DNA of 64,000 bases from Chryseobacterium lathyri (GTDB taxonomy: Bacteria; Bacteroidota; Bacteroidia; Flavobacteriales; Weeksellaceae): the NCBI RefSeq assembly GCF_003290185.1, contig NZ_QNFY01000002.1, positions 186,001 to 250,000 of the forward strand, in the 5' to 3' direction. Position 1 is the stretch's first letter; each line of letters opens with the position of its first letter. Below are positions 9,141 to 18,112 of this stretch, in pieces. Both the position numbers and the translations under genes were made by a program. The notes beneath the pieces are model-generated. The model did no database searches and was not told the origin of the DNA. It was given only the letters and a program-made list of their open reading frames with translations.

Positions 9141-9731
9141 TTATTTTTTCTTTTTTAAAAGTACTTCATCAATAAAAACACGCCGGCTTACTGCTTCGTA
9201 ACTTTCCGTTTCGCCAAGCTCCACAAGATCATTTCCCTGGGAAGTTCTCATAGAATAGTTGGCCAGATTACCCGTTCTCTTGCAAATAGCATGCACTTTA
9301 GTAACGTATTCTGCAGTAGCCATTAAATTGGGCATCGGTCCGAATGGACGTCCAAGGAAATCCATATCGAGACCTGCCACAACCACTCGTACGCCGCTGT
9401 TGGCAAGCTGGTTGGCAATATCAACAATGCTTTCATCAAAAAACTGAGCTTCATCTATTCCCACTACATCACAGTTAGAGGCCAGCAGAATAATTTCATT
9501 GGGATTATCTACTGCTGTGCTGCGTATTTTATTCTGATTATGAGAAACAACATCCTCGTCAGAATATCGTGTATCCAGTCTCGGTTTAAAAATTTCCACG
9601 TTCTGGCCCGCCATTTCTGCTCTTCGCAATCTTCGGATCAGCTCTTCGGTTTTCCCCGAAAACATAGAGCCACAAATAACTTCCATCCAACCACTTTGTT
9701 TGGAATGATTAATTGTATTTTCTAAAAACAT
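9141..9731 (-). CDS. tdk: Thymidine kinase (TK1 type)
   Basis: Cytosolic salvage enzyme phosphorylating thymidine to dTMP. The 196 residues hold the P-loop GSMFSGKTEELIRR near residue 21, the Walker B-like VVGIDEAQFFDE near 89 and the lasso with its substrate-binding tyrosine. The structural zinc site usual in TK1 enzymes (two CxxC pairs) is reduced to a single cysteine in HAICKRTG, so zinc is probably not bound. The gene diverges from the acidic-protein operon starting at 9793. Confidence 0.95.
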   Translation of the reverse strand: MFLENTINHSKQSGWMEVICGSMFSGKTEELIRRLRRAEMAGQNVEIFKPRLDTRYSDEDVVSHNQNKIRSTAVDNPNEIILLASNCDVVGIDEAQFFDESIVDIANQLANSGVRVVVAGLDMDFLGRPFGPMPNLMATAEYVTKVHAICKRTGNLANYSMRTSQGNDLVELGETESYEAVSRRVFIDEVLLKKKK

Positions 9732-9792
9732 TTGTTAAATTAGCCGTATATTTTTAAGATCAAAAGTAAGCAATTTTAATAAGATTCTTATT

Positions 9793-11292
9793 ATGCAGAA
9801 CATCCAAGATTTAAAGGAAAAAATTTTTTTTGAATCCAAGAATATCATTGATATTCTGGAGAAAATAAACAACGTAGATGAATTACTTTCCAAGCAGGAT
9901 CTTGTAGATGAGCTTGCAAACAGGATCTCTTTTTTAAGACTTCTGGAAAAGAATATCGAATACTTTATTACTGATAATTCGCAGCAAAATTCAGAAAACC
10001 AATACGCTTCATTAAAAACTGATGATGTACATGAATCTCATCATGAGGTAACGGAAGAAGAAGCGATCTTCAATAATGAGTTTAATGAAATTGATGAAAA
10101 TGAAGGAGAGGAATATGCAGTTGCCTCAGGAGATGAGGAGGAAAAATTTAACCATCAGCTTGATGAGATCGCAGAAAATGAGTTCCATGAAAATATTGTA
10201 AGTTTTGTAGAAGAAAATTATAATCAGGATCCGGCTAAAAATGCTAATGAAAAACTTTCTCAAGGTGATCTTACAGAAGAGGAGGCTGTTTTTAATAATC
10301 AGCTGAACGAAATCGATGAAAATGAAGCATTCAACGTTAACGAAAAAGTCTTTAGTTTTGTGGATGAGGAAAGAATCCTTGCTGATGCTGAACCGGATAA
10401 TGATGAAGGTCTCAATGAGGATTTATTCATCAATGAAATTACAGAAGAGGAGGCTGTTTTCAACAATCAATTGAACGAAATTGACGAAGATGAAGACAAT
10501 GTTTCACATGAAACGGATGCTTCAAATGACCTTGAAAACGAAGAAACAGATAATAATACCGAAGCTAAAGACAAAAAACAGACAGAAATAATTCCAAGCA
10601 TCTTTGATACGGAAATGTTGGAAGACGAAATTCTGATTGAAGAAAACGAAGAACAGTTCAGTGTATCCAATATAACTGTTGAACAGGGTGAAATGCTGAC
10701 AGAAACTTCTAATGTCGAAAGTATTCTGAGTGAAATAAAAAATGATTTTCCTTCAGAAGAAAAAGAAGAAACTATCCTTGCAGAGGTTTATGACAGAAGA
10801 AAAATTGTTGAAATAGAAAAGCCTGTTCCCGGGACAGAAAAAACAAAACCGGCTTCTGATGAGAGCTTCGAAGATTTGGATGCCTATCAGCAGGAGAAAA
10901 AGATAAAACTGGCTAATATCAAAGGATTGAAGGCTGTGCAGACGCTTTTTGATGATGATCCTCTGGAAAGAGAAGTGCCGAAAGAAAAACCTTCTGAAAC
11001 AAAAGAAGATCAGGGAAGCATTCTTAAAACAAATATTCCGACTAACTTTATGGAGGCTGATAAGGTGAAGCCTGAATTCAGGCTCGATCTGAACGATAGA
11101 ATTGCCTTTTCAAAAATGCTTTTTAGCGGAAGCCAGACAGATCTGAATGAAACAGTAGCCCAACTGAACAGTTTCAGAAACCTGGAAGAAGCAAAAGAAT
11201 ATCTCAGCGATCTTTATTACGAAAGAAAGTGGAGTAAAGTAGATGAATATGCCCAGAGACTCTGGATATTGGTAGAAAATAAATTCTTATAA
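9793..11292 (+). CDS. Large acidic protein with internal repeats, function unknown
   Basis: No family is recognised for this 499-residue protein. Residues 1-58 look like an alpha-helical domain. Residues 60-350 are highly acidic, probably disordered, and carry three good copies of the motif TEEEAVFNNQLNEIDENE (near residues 86, 160 and 217) plus a weaker copy near 115. Residues 410-499 form a second compact region (from FRLDLNDRIAFSKML to the C-terminus) rich in helical heptads. There is no signal peptide or membrane segment, so it is probably cytosolic. It heads an operon with rsmI, which starts 2 nt after its stop. A linker or scaffold with two end domains is a reasonable guess, no more. 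Confidence 0.8.
   Translation: MQNIQDLKEKIFFESKNIIDILEKINNVDELLSKQDLVDELANRISFLRLLEKNIEYFITDNSQQNSENQYASLKTDDVHESHHEVTEEEAIFNNEFNEIDENEGEEYAVASGDEEEKFNHQLDEIAENEFHENIVSFVEENYNQDPAKNANEKLSQGDLTEEEAVFNNQLNEIDENEAFNVNEKVFSFVDEERILADAEPDNDEGLNEDLFINEITEEEAVFNNQLNEIDEDEDNVSHETDASNDLENEETDNNTEAKDKKQTEIIPSIFDTEMLEDEILIEENEEQFSVSNITVEQGEMLTETSNVESILSEIKNDFPSEEKEETILAEVYDRRKIVEIEKPVPGTEKTKPASDESFEDLDAYQQEKKIKLANIKGLKAVQTLFDDDPLEREVPKEKPSETKEDQGSILKTNIPTNFMEADKVKPEFRLDLNDRIAFSKMLFSGSQTDLNETVAQLNSFRNLEEAKEYLSDLYYERKWSKVDEYAQRLWILVENKFL
10273..10494 (+). repeat. Direct repeats inside the acidic protein gene
   Basis: Two copies of a 54-base unit, 10273-10326 and 10441-10494, begin with ACAGAAGAGGAGGCTGTTTT and differ mostly at third codon positions. 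A more diverged copy starts near 10050. They encode the TEEEAVFNN motif and show that the acidic region grew by internal duplication. Confidence 0.8.
10500..10515. promoter_or_regulatory. Degenerate parS-like palindrome within coding sequence
   Basis: TGTTTCACATGAAACG matches parS at 14 of 16 positions. The differences are one central base and the last base. It lies inside the acidic protein gene, about 6.6 kb from the nearest perfect site. It may be a weak ParB site or chance. Confidence 0.3.
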
Positions 11293-11294
11293 TT

Positions 11295-11969
11295 TTGAGC
11301 GGAATCTTATATTTTGTTCCCACACCGGTCGGGAACTTAGAAGACATGACCTTCAGGGCTGTAAAAGTCCTTAAGGAAGTTGATTATATTTTATGTGAAG
11401 ATACAAGGACATCAGGAATACTTTTAAAGCATTATGAGATTTCCAAGCCTTTAAAATCTTATCATCTTCATAACGAGCATCAGGCTACTGAAAAAGTGAT
11501 TGCTGATCTTAAAAGCGGACAGAATATTGCCATTATTACCGATGCGGGAACCCCGGGAATTTCAGATCCCGGTTATCTGCTGGCAAAAGCAGGTTCAGAC
11601 AATGGTATCGAAATGATATGTCTGCCCGGAGCCACAGCTCTAATTCCGGCCCTTGTCGTGTCCGGACTTCCGAATAATGAATTTTTGTTTGCAGGATTTC
11701 TGCCTCAGAAGAAAGGAAGACAGACGAAGCTGAAACAGCTTGCAGAAGAGAAAAAAACGATCGTTCTATACGAAAGCCCACATAAGATTAATACCACTCT
11801 GGAGCAGATCAAAGAATTTTTCGGAGAAGAAACAAAAGCCAGTCTAAGCAGAGAAATTTCGAAAAAATTTGAAGAAACCAAACGCGGGACAATCAATGAA
11901 TTAATTGAATTTTCTAAAAGCAAAACTTTAAAAGGAGAGATCGTTCTTATTGTCAATAATTCTATTTAA
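11295..11969 (+). CDS. rsmI: 16S rRNA (cytidine(1402)-2'-O)-methyltransferase RsmI
   Basis: SAM-dependent enzyme that 2'-O-methylates C1402 in the decoding centre of 16S rRNA. The 224-residue tetrapyrrole-methylase fold has the opening LYFVPTPVGNLEDMTFRA, CEDTRTSG near residue 35, ITDAGTPGISDPG near 80 and the RsmI-type ALIPALVVSGLP. The start codon is TTG (11295), chosen because the family protein starts at exactly this residue and no ATG is available upstream after the previous stop. It lies 2 nt behind the acidic protein gene and 5 nt before the WG-repeat gene, so translation is probably coupled. Confidence 0.95.
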   Translation: MSGILYFVPTPVGNLEDMTFRAVKVLKEVDYILCEDTRTSGILLKHYEISKPLKSYHLHNEHQATEKVIADLKSGQNIAIITDAGTPGISDPGYLLAKAGSDNGIEMICLPGATALIPALVVSGLPNNEFLFAGFLPQKKGRQTKLKQLAEEKKTIVLYESPHKINTTLEQIKEFFGEETKASLSREISKKFEETKRGTINELIEFSKSKTLKGEIVLIVNNSI

Positions 11970-11974
11970 ATTCA

Positions 11975-13483
11975 TTGAGAAATTTAGTTTTCGCACTGTG
12001 TTCGTCAGTGTGTATGGCCCAGACCAATCAGTATACCAAAATTCTTTTATCAAAAAAGATCGGAAAAGAAGTCAATTCCTATTCCGGCGGATACGGAACC
12101 GTTTATGATTCAAAAACAAAGACCAGAAGCATCGTAGATTCATTAGGAAATATAACCTTTGAATCAAAACACAGCATTTCACATATATTCAAAAACAGGT
12201 TCATTCTTACTACTGAAGAATCCAATTATAAGACAAAATCTGCCATTATCGACGAAAAGGGAAATCAGTTGCTCTCTCTGGATGACCAGAGTTTTAATAC
12301 TCCCTGGCTCAGCGAAAAATGCATCATTTCTTCAAAACAGGAGAAAGAAACCGTGTATGATTACAATGGAAAACAGATTATTCCTTATTCTGACAGGATC
12401 AGGTTCGTAGCAGAAGACCGACTTTTCGTATTGAAAGATAAAACTTGGTATTTATACGATCTGAAAGGGAAACAGGTCAGCAGCAGGGAGTTTAAAGAAG
12501 ATTATCAGTTTGAAAATGATAAAGCGTTGATTATTAATGAAGATAATCAGAGTGAAATCATTGGAAAAGACGGGCAGACGCTGCACAAATTTTCGGCCCA
12601 GATCTACAGTTTTACTTCATACCCTTTTCTGATCACTAAAAACCGGGCTACAGGAAAATACGGCTTAATTGATATCGAAGGAAATATCCTCGCTGATGAG
12701 ATCTTTGATGATGCTTCGCCGGAATATTTTGGAACAAAAGAATATGTTTATCTCAGAAAAAAAGGAAAAATAACTGTTTTTGATAAGAAAGACAAAAAGC
12801 TTTATCCTGGCAACTTTAAGTTTTTAACGCCATTGTTCAATGATCTCTTTAGTGTTTACAGTGATCAATCAAAGAAATCGGGAATTGTGAATCTTCAAGG
12901 AGATATTATTGCTCCTCAGGAATATGATTTTATACAGAGCTTCAGTATTTCAGGGAAAGATTTCATTTATCTTAAAAAAGGAAATGAAGACAAATTTCTG
13001 GATAAAGACCTGAAGAACATCTTAGAGGAAAATACCCGGATCATAGCTTTCTATCCGGATCAGCTCATCATTAAAAAACAGAACAGTTATTATAGATTCT
13101 CTGTGCTTGATAAGTCAGTTTCTGTTTTGAAAGACATTGATTTTATCAAAGAGCAGGAGCCTGATTTTTTCAATATTTTTAATCTGTATTCAAAACCGGT
13201 AGTCTGCAGAAACAGCAATAATTTGTACGGAATAATTAATGAAAAAGGAAAAGAGATTGTTCCTTTTATCTACGATGATATCATTGTATTTGAAAATTCT
13301 GAGAATGAAATTGTTGTAAAAAAGCAGGATAAATATGGTGTTGTGAATTTTCAGAACGAGCCTTTGAAAGATGTTATTTATGATAAGTATTACTGGCAAA
13401 AGGAAGTTTTGAAACTGGAGAAAGATAAAAAAACAGATATTCTTTATTTTACAAGATTTAAAAACAGCGGCAGCCGTCTGTAG
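11975..13483 (+). CDS. Secreted WG-repeat protein
   Basis: A 502-residue exported protein of unknown role. A short signal peptide (LVFALCSSVCMAQ, cleaved near residue 16) is followed by about ten 40-50-residue beta units of the WG/KWG repeat type. Examples are KYGLIDIEGNILADE, SGIVNLQGDIIAPQEYD, LYGIINEKGKEIVPFIYD and KYGVVNFQNEP. The start is TTG at 11975, 5 nt after rsmI. In Bacteroidota such proteins sit in the periplasm or on the surface and may bind ligands. No enzymatic residues are evident. Confidence 0.85.
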   Translation: MRNLVFALCSSVCMAQTNQYTKILLSKKIGKEVNSYSGGYGTVYDSKTKTRSIVDSLGNITFESKHSISHIFKNRFILTTEESNYKTKSAIIDEKGNQLLSLDDQSFNTPWLSEKCIISSKQEKETVYDYNGKQIIPYSDRIRFVAEDRLFVLKDKTWYLYDLKGKQVSSREFKEDYQFENDKALIINEDNQSEIIGKDGQTLHKFSAQIYSFTSYPFLITKNRATGKYGLIDIEGNILADEIFDDASPEYFGTKEYVYLRKKGKITVFDKKDKKLYPGNFKFLTPLFNDLFSVYSDQSKKSGIVNLQGDIIAPQEYDFIQSFSISGKDFIYLKKGNEDKFLDKDLKNILEENTRIIAFYPDQLIIKKQNSYYRFSVLDKSVSVLKDIDFIKEQEPDFFNIFNLYSKPVVCRNSNNLYGIINEKGKEIVPFIYDDIIVFENSENEIVVKKQDKYGVVNFQNEPLKDVIYDKYYWQKEVLKLEKDKKTDILYFTRFKNSGSRL

Positions 13484-13554
13484 AATATGATAAAAAACAG
13501 CGAAAAAATTTCACTAATTTGATGATTTGAAATGCATTGAATAACAATTTATAA

Positions 13555-13562
13555 TATCTTTG
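13555..13562 (+). promoter_or_regulatory. Bacteroidota -7 element upstream of fabG
   Basis: TATCTTTG matches TAnnTTTG. TTG triplets lie 15 and 25 nt upstream, neither at the usual spacing, so the -33 half is uncertain. The leader to the fabG ATG is about 90 nt. Confidence 0.55.
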
Positions 13563-13653
13563 CGGACTGCTTAATTAGTATAAAATTAAATATGCTAAAT
13601 TGCCGTTTTTTAAAAGACGATAGTATTTACCAAGAATATAATTATCAAGAGAT

Positions 13654-14400
13654 ATGATGAAACTATTAGAAGGAAAGGTAGCACTAATTACCGGAGCTAC
13701 AAGAGGAATCGGAAAAAAAATTGCTGAAATGTACGCTGAACAGGGTGCAAAAGTAGCATTTACCTATGCCGGTTCTGTAGACAAAGCTCAAGCATTAGAG
13801 GCGGCTTTAAGTTCTGTAACCCAGATCAAAGGATATCAGTCTGACGCATCAGATTACGATGCAGCTCAAAAATTAATCGACGATGTAATGGAAGAGTTCG
13901 GAAAGATCGATATTCTGATCAACAATGCTGGAATCACCAGAGATAACCTGCTGTTGAGAATGTCTAAAGAAGACTGGGACCAGGTAATGAGAATCAATCT
14001 GGATTCTGTATTTAACCTTACGAAAGCGGTGATTAAGCCGATGATGAAAGCTAAATCAGGATCTATTATCAATATGACTTCAGTAGTTGGAATCAGCGGA
14101 AATCCGGGACAGTCCAATTATGCAGCTTCTAAAGCCGGAGTAATAGGATTTACAAAATCTATCGCACTGGAGCTGGGATCAAGAAATATAAGATGTAACG
14201 CGGTTGCTCCAGGATTTACTGAAACTGAAATGACAGCAGATCTGGATGAAAAAACACTTCAGGCTTGGAGAGACAGAATTCCGATGAAGAGAGCAGGACA
14301 GACCAAAGACGTTGCCAATGCATGCGTATTCTTAGGAAGCGAAATGTCTTCTTATATCACAGGACAAACTTTAAACGTAGACGGCGGAATGCTGACTTAA
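13654..14400 (+). CDS. fabG: 3-oxoacyl-[acyl-carrier-protein] reductase
   Basis: NADPH-dependent reduction of 3-oxoacyl-ACP in fatty acid elongation. The 248-residue short-chain dehydrogenase has the cofactor motif TGATRGIG (residue 14), NNAG (near 89) and the catalytic Ser (MTSVVG), Tyr and Lys in YAASKAG near 155, plus the ETEMT segment and GQTLNVDGGM C-terminus typical of FabG. Two consecutive ATG codons occur at 13654. The second fits family alignments equally well. It is monocistronic, between its own promoter and a very strong terminator. Confidence 0.95.
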   Translation: MMKLLEGKVALITGATRGIGKKIAEMYAEQGAKVAFTYAGSVDKAQALEAALSSVTQIKGYQSDASDYDAAQKLIDDVMEEFGKIDILINNAGITRDNLLLRMSKEDWDQVMRINLDSVFNLTKAVIKPMMKAKSGSIINMTSVVGISGNPGQSNYAASKAGVIGFTKSIALELGSRNIRCNAVAPGFTETEMTADLDEKTLQAWRDRIPMKRAGQTKDVANACVFLGSEMSSYITGQTLNVDGGMLT

Positions 14401-14413
14401 TACTAAAACAAAC

Positions 14414-14449
14414 AAAACCGGCTGTACATCACTTGTACAGCCGGTTTTT
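14414..14449 (+). terminator. Intrinsic terminator after fabG
   Basis: A perfect 15-bp stem pairs 14414-14428 with 14434-14448 around a 5-nt loop, and includes the GC-rich core ACCGGCTGTACA. The T run is inside the 3' arm. The A run on the other side lets it act for the convergent guaC as well. Confidence 0.9.
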
Positions 14450-14520
14450 ATTTCTGCCGGATTAAAAAGAAAAATCTGCTCCATCTGCAAAATCAGCGAG
14501 AGCCTATTTCTTTTCAGATA

Positions 14521-15561
14521 TCAGTCTTTAAATATCTGGTTCTCCTGTTCCTGAACCCGGATAAAAGTAGTCCTCTTAGACAATTCTTTCAGTTTGGAAG
14601 CTCCTACATAAGTACACGTAGAGCGTACGCCGCCTAAAATATCTTTCACCGTTTCCGAAACAGGGCCTTTATAAGCTGCTTTCACGGTTTTTCCTTCCGA
14701 AGCACGGTATTCTGCCACACCTCCCGAATGTTTATCCATTGCTGTTTTTGAACTCATGCCATAGAATAAACGGTATTTTTTTCCGTTTTCTTCAATGATT
14801 TCGCCGCCACTTTCATCATGACCGGCAAACATTCCGCCAAGCATTACAAAATCTGCACCTCCTCCGAAAGCTTTGGCTACATCCCCGGGAACTTTACAAC
14901 CCCCGTCGGCGATAATATGCCCTCCAAGACCGTGAGCAGCATCAGAACACTCAATAATCGCAGAAAGTTGAGGATAGCCTACTCCTGTTTTCACCCTTGT
15001 TGTACATACTGAACCAGGTCCGATGCCGACTTTAATAATATCAGCGCCCACAAGAAGAAGCTCTTCCACCATTTCTCCGGTGACTACATTTCCTGCCATA
15101 ATAATTTTATCAGGAAAATTGGCCCTTGCCTTCTTCACAAATCCAACGAAATGCTCAGAATAACCATTCGCTACATCGATGCACAGAAACTCAATTTTTG
15201 GGTGCTTTTCGAGGATCATTTTAAGTTTTTCTTCATCCGCCTGGCCAGTACCGGTACTCAATGCGATATACTGGTAAATACTTTCGGGCTGGCTGTCCAG
15301 AAACTGGCTCCATTCCTCGGGAGTATAATGTTTGTGAACGGCAGTAATGATTTTGTCTTTGGCCAGCTCTACGGCCATTTCAAAAGTTCCTACCGTATCC
15401 ATATTAGCTGCAATAAGGGGAACGCCGCTCCATTTCTTTTTGGTATGTCTGAAAGTGAATTCCCTTTCGAGGCTCACTTCCGAACGGGATTTTAAAGTAG
15501 AACGCTTTGGTCTGAACATCACATCTTTAAAACCCAGTTTTATATCATTTTCTATTCGCAT
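14521..15561 (-). CDS. guaC: GMP reductase
   Basis: NADPH-dependent reductive deamination of GMP to IMP in purine interconversion. The 346-residue TIM barrel matches GuaC length and lacks the CBS domains of IMP dehydrogenase. The active-site loop [18 protein letters not shown] (about residue 180) contains the catalytic cysteine and the TR of GMP reductases. [20 protein letters not shown] binds phosphate. It diverges from the Lgt-like gene, with about 70 bases between the starts. Confidence 0.93.
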   Translation of the reverse strand: MRIENDIKLGFKDVMFRPKRSTLKSRSEVSLEREFTFRHTKKKWSGVPLIAANMDTVGTFEMAVELAKDKIITAVHKHYTPEEWSQFLDSQPESIYQYIALSTGTGQADEEKLKMILEKHPKIEFLCIDVANGYSEHFVGFVKKARANFPDKIIMAGNVVTGEMVEELLLVGADIIKVGIGPGSVCTTRVKTGVGYPQLSAIIECSDAAHGLGGHIIADGGCKVPGDVAKAFGGGADFVMLGGMFAGHDESGGEIIEENGKKYRLFYGMSSKTAMDKHSGGVAEYRASEGKTVKAAYKGPVSETVKDILGGVRSTCTYVGASKLKELSKRTTFIRVQEQENQIFKD

Positions 15562-15631
15562 TTTGATGAATTTATTTGTTGTTTAAAAATTAAAATTAGT
15601 AATTTACCTTAAATATACTACTTTTGACAGG

Positions 15632-16375
15632 ATGGATTTTCCTGTTACTTTTCAGATTTTCGGTAAAACAGTTCTTGCACATCCTGTATTTGAAACCCTG
15701 GGTATTTTTCTCGGGATGCGTTTTTATTTTTATTTAAAAAGAAAATCAGCCGAAAAACTGTCTTTCAATACTTCCGCAGCAGTACTTATCGGGGCAACGG
15801 CCGGGGCCTTAATCGGTTCAAAGCTTATTGGTAACCTTGAAAATCCTTATGTTTTATTCGAAAATTTTAGCTTTAAAAGATTTTGGACCAATAACACCAT
15901 TGTTGGTGGTTTAGCTTTTGGACTTATTGGAGTTGAATGGGCAAAAAAGATAGTCGGTCACAAAGAAAGTACCGGTGATTTGATTGTTTACCCTTTAATA
16001 TTAGCTATAATCATTGGCAGAATCGGCTGTTTTCTCACAGGAGTTCACGAAGAGACTTACGGGTTACCCACTGATTCAATGTTCGGAATGCATCTTGGTG
16101 ATGAATATTTAAGACATCCGGTAGCGCTTTATGAAATTGCTTTTCTGATTGTTTTATGGGCCTGTTTAAAAATAATTGAGAAAAAAAGAAAATATCCTTC
16201 AGGCTTTATTTTTCAGGCATTTATGCTCAGTTATTTTACATTCAGGTTCTTTTTAGATTTTATTAAACCTAAAATTGATATCATTGGAAATTTAGGAACC
16301 ATTCAACTGGTATCTCTTTCGGTGATTATTTACTACATTTATAAAATTAAAAACACCATAAAACTTAAATTATGA
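15632..16375 (+). CDS. Lgt-like prolipoprotein diacylglyceryl transferase family protein
   Basis: An integral inner-membrane protein of 247 residues with about seven hydrophobic segments. Family marks are the core IIGRIGCFLTGVHEETYG (residue 128) and HPVALYE (residue 167), which correspond to the phosphatidylglycerol-binding Arg region and the HxxxLYE signature of Lgt. It is shorter than typical Lgt and its G-R-x-G-N-F box reads GRIGCF, so it may be a paralog with another acceptor instead of the housekeeping enzyme. The next gene starts inside its stop codon (ATGA overlap), then a radical SAM gene follows. Confidence 0.8.
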   Translation: MDFPVTFQIFGKTVLAHPVFETLGIFLGMRFYFYLKRKSAEKLSFNTSAAVLIGATAGALIGSKLIGNLENPYVLFENFSFKRFWTNNTIVGGLAFGLIGVEWAKKIVGHKESTGDLIVYPLILAIIIGRIGCFLTGVHEETYGLPTDSMFGMHLGDEYLRHPVALYEIAFLIVLWACLKIIEKKRKYPSGFIFQAFMLSYFTFRFFLDFIKPKIDIIGNLGTIQLVSLSVIIYYIYKIKNTIKLKL

Positions 16376-16605
16376 AAATGCTGACACTTCTGGAAGTTGG
16401 TAACCTTGGCGGCCTGGTCGTCATGATTATAGGAATAATCATAGTAATTGGCCTGGTAGTTTCATTAGTTATAACCTTGATCGCAAAAGTTATTTATGAG
16501 TGGAATAATGACAGGAAATTTACAAAAAAGCAGTTTTGGCAGACGATGCTGATTTCTTTGTTGATTTGTGGCCTGATCAGCGGCTTTGTGTGTGGAGGAA
16601 TGTAA
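16372..16605 (+). CDS. Small two-helix membrane protein
   Basis: A 77-residue protein with a long hydrophobic segment at residues 10-42, a short basic stretch (YEWNNDRKFTKKQFW) and a second helix at 57-75. No family is recognised. It overlaps the end of the Lgt-like gene by 4 bases and ends 12 bases before the radical SAM gene, which supports translation as part of the operon. Confidence 0.7.
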   Translation: MKMLTLLEVGNLGGLVVMIIGIIIVIGLVVSLVITLIAKVIYEWNNDRKFTKKQFWQTMLISLLICGLISGFVCGGM

Positions 16606-16617
16606 AAAATTGAAATT

Positions 16618-18021
16618 ATGCCGGTAAGAAATTATACGTACTACGATTATACCATCAGTCTTTGTCCAGAATGCCTGAAAAGGGTAGGCGCGAAGATCAT
16701 TATTGAAGATGAGGCGGTTTTTATGACCAAAAGATGTCCGGACCATGGCTTTTTTAAGACCATGATTGCTTCAGATGTGCAGTACTACAAAAATATCAGG
16801 AACTACAATAAAGCCTCTGAAATGCCCGTTCATTTCGGAACCGATGTGGAATATGGCTGTCCTTACGATTGCGGTTTATGCGTAGATCATGAGCAGCACA
16901 GCTGTCTTTCTATTGTGGAAGTTACTGACCGCTGTAATTTGACTTGTCCTACCTGTTATGCAATGTCTTCACCGCATTATGGAAGTCACAGAACTTTGGA
17001 GCAGATTGAAGCCATGTTTGATACTATCGTTAAAAACGAGGGCGAACCGGATGTAGTACAGATCAGTGGTGGCGAGCCGACCATTCATCCCGAGTTTTTT
17101 AAGATTATGGATATCGCCAAATCCAAACCGATTAAACATCTGATGCTCAATACCAACGGAATCCGTATTGCCAATGATCCCGGTTTTGCAGAAAAACTGG
17201 CGACTTATGCCCCGGAATTTGAAATTTACCTTCAGTTTGATTCTTTTAAACCTGAAGTTTTGGAAGATTTCAGAGGAAAAGATTTGACGGATGTACGCAT
17301 GAAAGCCTTGGAAAAATTAAATGAATTAAATCTTTCCACGACTTTGGTGATCGTTCTTCAGAAAGGAAAAAATATCGACGAGATCGGGAAATTGATTGAT
17401 TTTGCCTTAAAACAGAAATGTGTCCGTGGAATTACCTTTCAGCCCGTTGAAGTAGCCGGAAGGAACAGGGAAGATTCTGCACACGAAAAAATTACCTTAA
17501 CAGAAGTAAGACAGGAAATTTTAAATCAGTTTCCGCTTCTGAACGGCGATGATATTATTCCCGTTCCATGTAATCCTGATGCTTTGGCGATGGGCTATAT
17601 TCTGAAGCTCGAAGGGGAAACCATCCCTCTTACACGGTATATCAACCCTGCCGACTTGCTGAATAATGAAACGAAAAATACGATCGTTTACGAACAGGAT
17701 AAGGGATTGCAAATGCAGCTTTTGGATATTTTCAGCACCGGAATTTCTGTAGATAAAGTTCAGCCTAAAGTAAACCAGCTATTATGCTGTCTTCCGGAAG
17801 TTTCGGCTCCGAATTTAGACTATGACAATCTCTTCAGAATTATCATTATGAATTTTATGGATGCGCACGATTTTGACGTGCGCGCCATCAAAAAATCTTG
17901 TGTTCACATCGTCAATAAAGATTTAAAAATGATTCCTTTCGAGACAATGAATTTGTTTTACAGGGATGATAAAATCAAATACCTTGAGGAATTGAGAAAA
18001 GAGGATAAAGTTTTGTTTTAA
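16618..18021 (+). CDS. Radical SAM protein of the Tes/MJ0619-like group
   Basis: A 467-residue radical SAM enzyme. The N-terminal zinc or rubredoxin-like segment has CPEC (residue 16) and CPDH (near 39). A second cysteine cluster, CPYDCGLC, is near 81. The catalytic CNLTCPTC triad (CxxxCxxC) follows near 105, then the SAM-binding GGEPT. The C-terminal part (FRIIIMNFMDAHDFD, then a lone Cys-Val-His) matches the MJ0619-like enzymes that include the archaeal tetraether lipid synthase Tes and a pterin methylase. The layout of extra clusters before the triad is the basis for this call. The substrate is unknown. Its operon with an Lgt-like lipid transferase suggests lipid or lipoprotein acyl chains. 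Confidence 0.82.
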   Translation: MPVRNYTYYDYTISLCPECLKRVGAKIIIEDEAVFMTKRCPDHGFFKTMIASDVQYYKNIRNYNKASEMPVHFGTDVEYGCPYDCGLCVDHEQHSCLSIVEVTDRCNLTCPTCYAMSSPHYGSHRTLEQIEAMFDTIVKNEGEPDVVQISGGEPTIHPEFFKIMDIAKSKPIKHLMLNTNGIRIANDPGFAEKLATYAPEFEIYLQFDSFKPEVLEDFRGKDLTDVRMKALEKLNELNLSTTLVIVLQKGKNIDEIGKLIDFALKQKCVRGITFQPVEVAGRNREDSAHEKITLTEVRQEILNQFPLLNGDDIIPVPCNPDALAMGYILKLEGETIPLTRYINPADLLNNETKNTIVYEQDKGLQMQLLDIFSTGISVDKVQPKVNQLLCCLPEVSAPNLDYDNLFRIIIMNFMDAHDFDVRAIKKSCVHIVNKDLKMIPFETMNLFYRDDKIKYLEELRKEDKVLF

Positions 18022-18081
18022 AATGATTTACCGCAGATCCTCTCAGATCGTTCAAATTTTTAAAAGTCTGTGGATAATAAT

Positions 18082-18112
18082 AAAAGGGCGGGAAAATTAT
18101 CTTTTCACGCCC
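18082..18112 (-). terminator. Intrinsic terminator of the surE-GNAT operon
   Basis: An 11-bp stem with one mismatch pairs 18086-18096 with 18102-18112 around a 5-nt loop that contains the GNAT stop codon. On the minus strand it ends in GGGCG/CGCCC followed by TTTTATTATT. Confidence 0.75.

Noticed and set aside
14414..14448. Riboswitch or small RNA between fabG and guaC
   Set aside because: The hairpin is a plain intrinsic terminator with perfect stem and T run.
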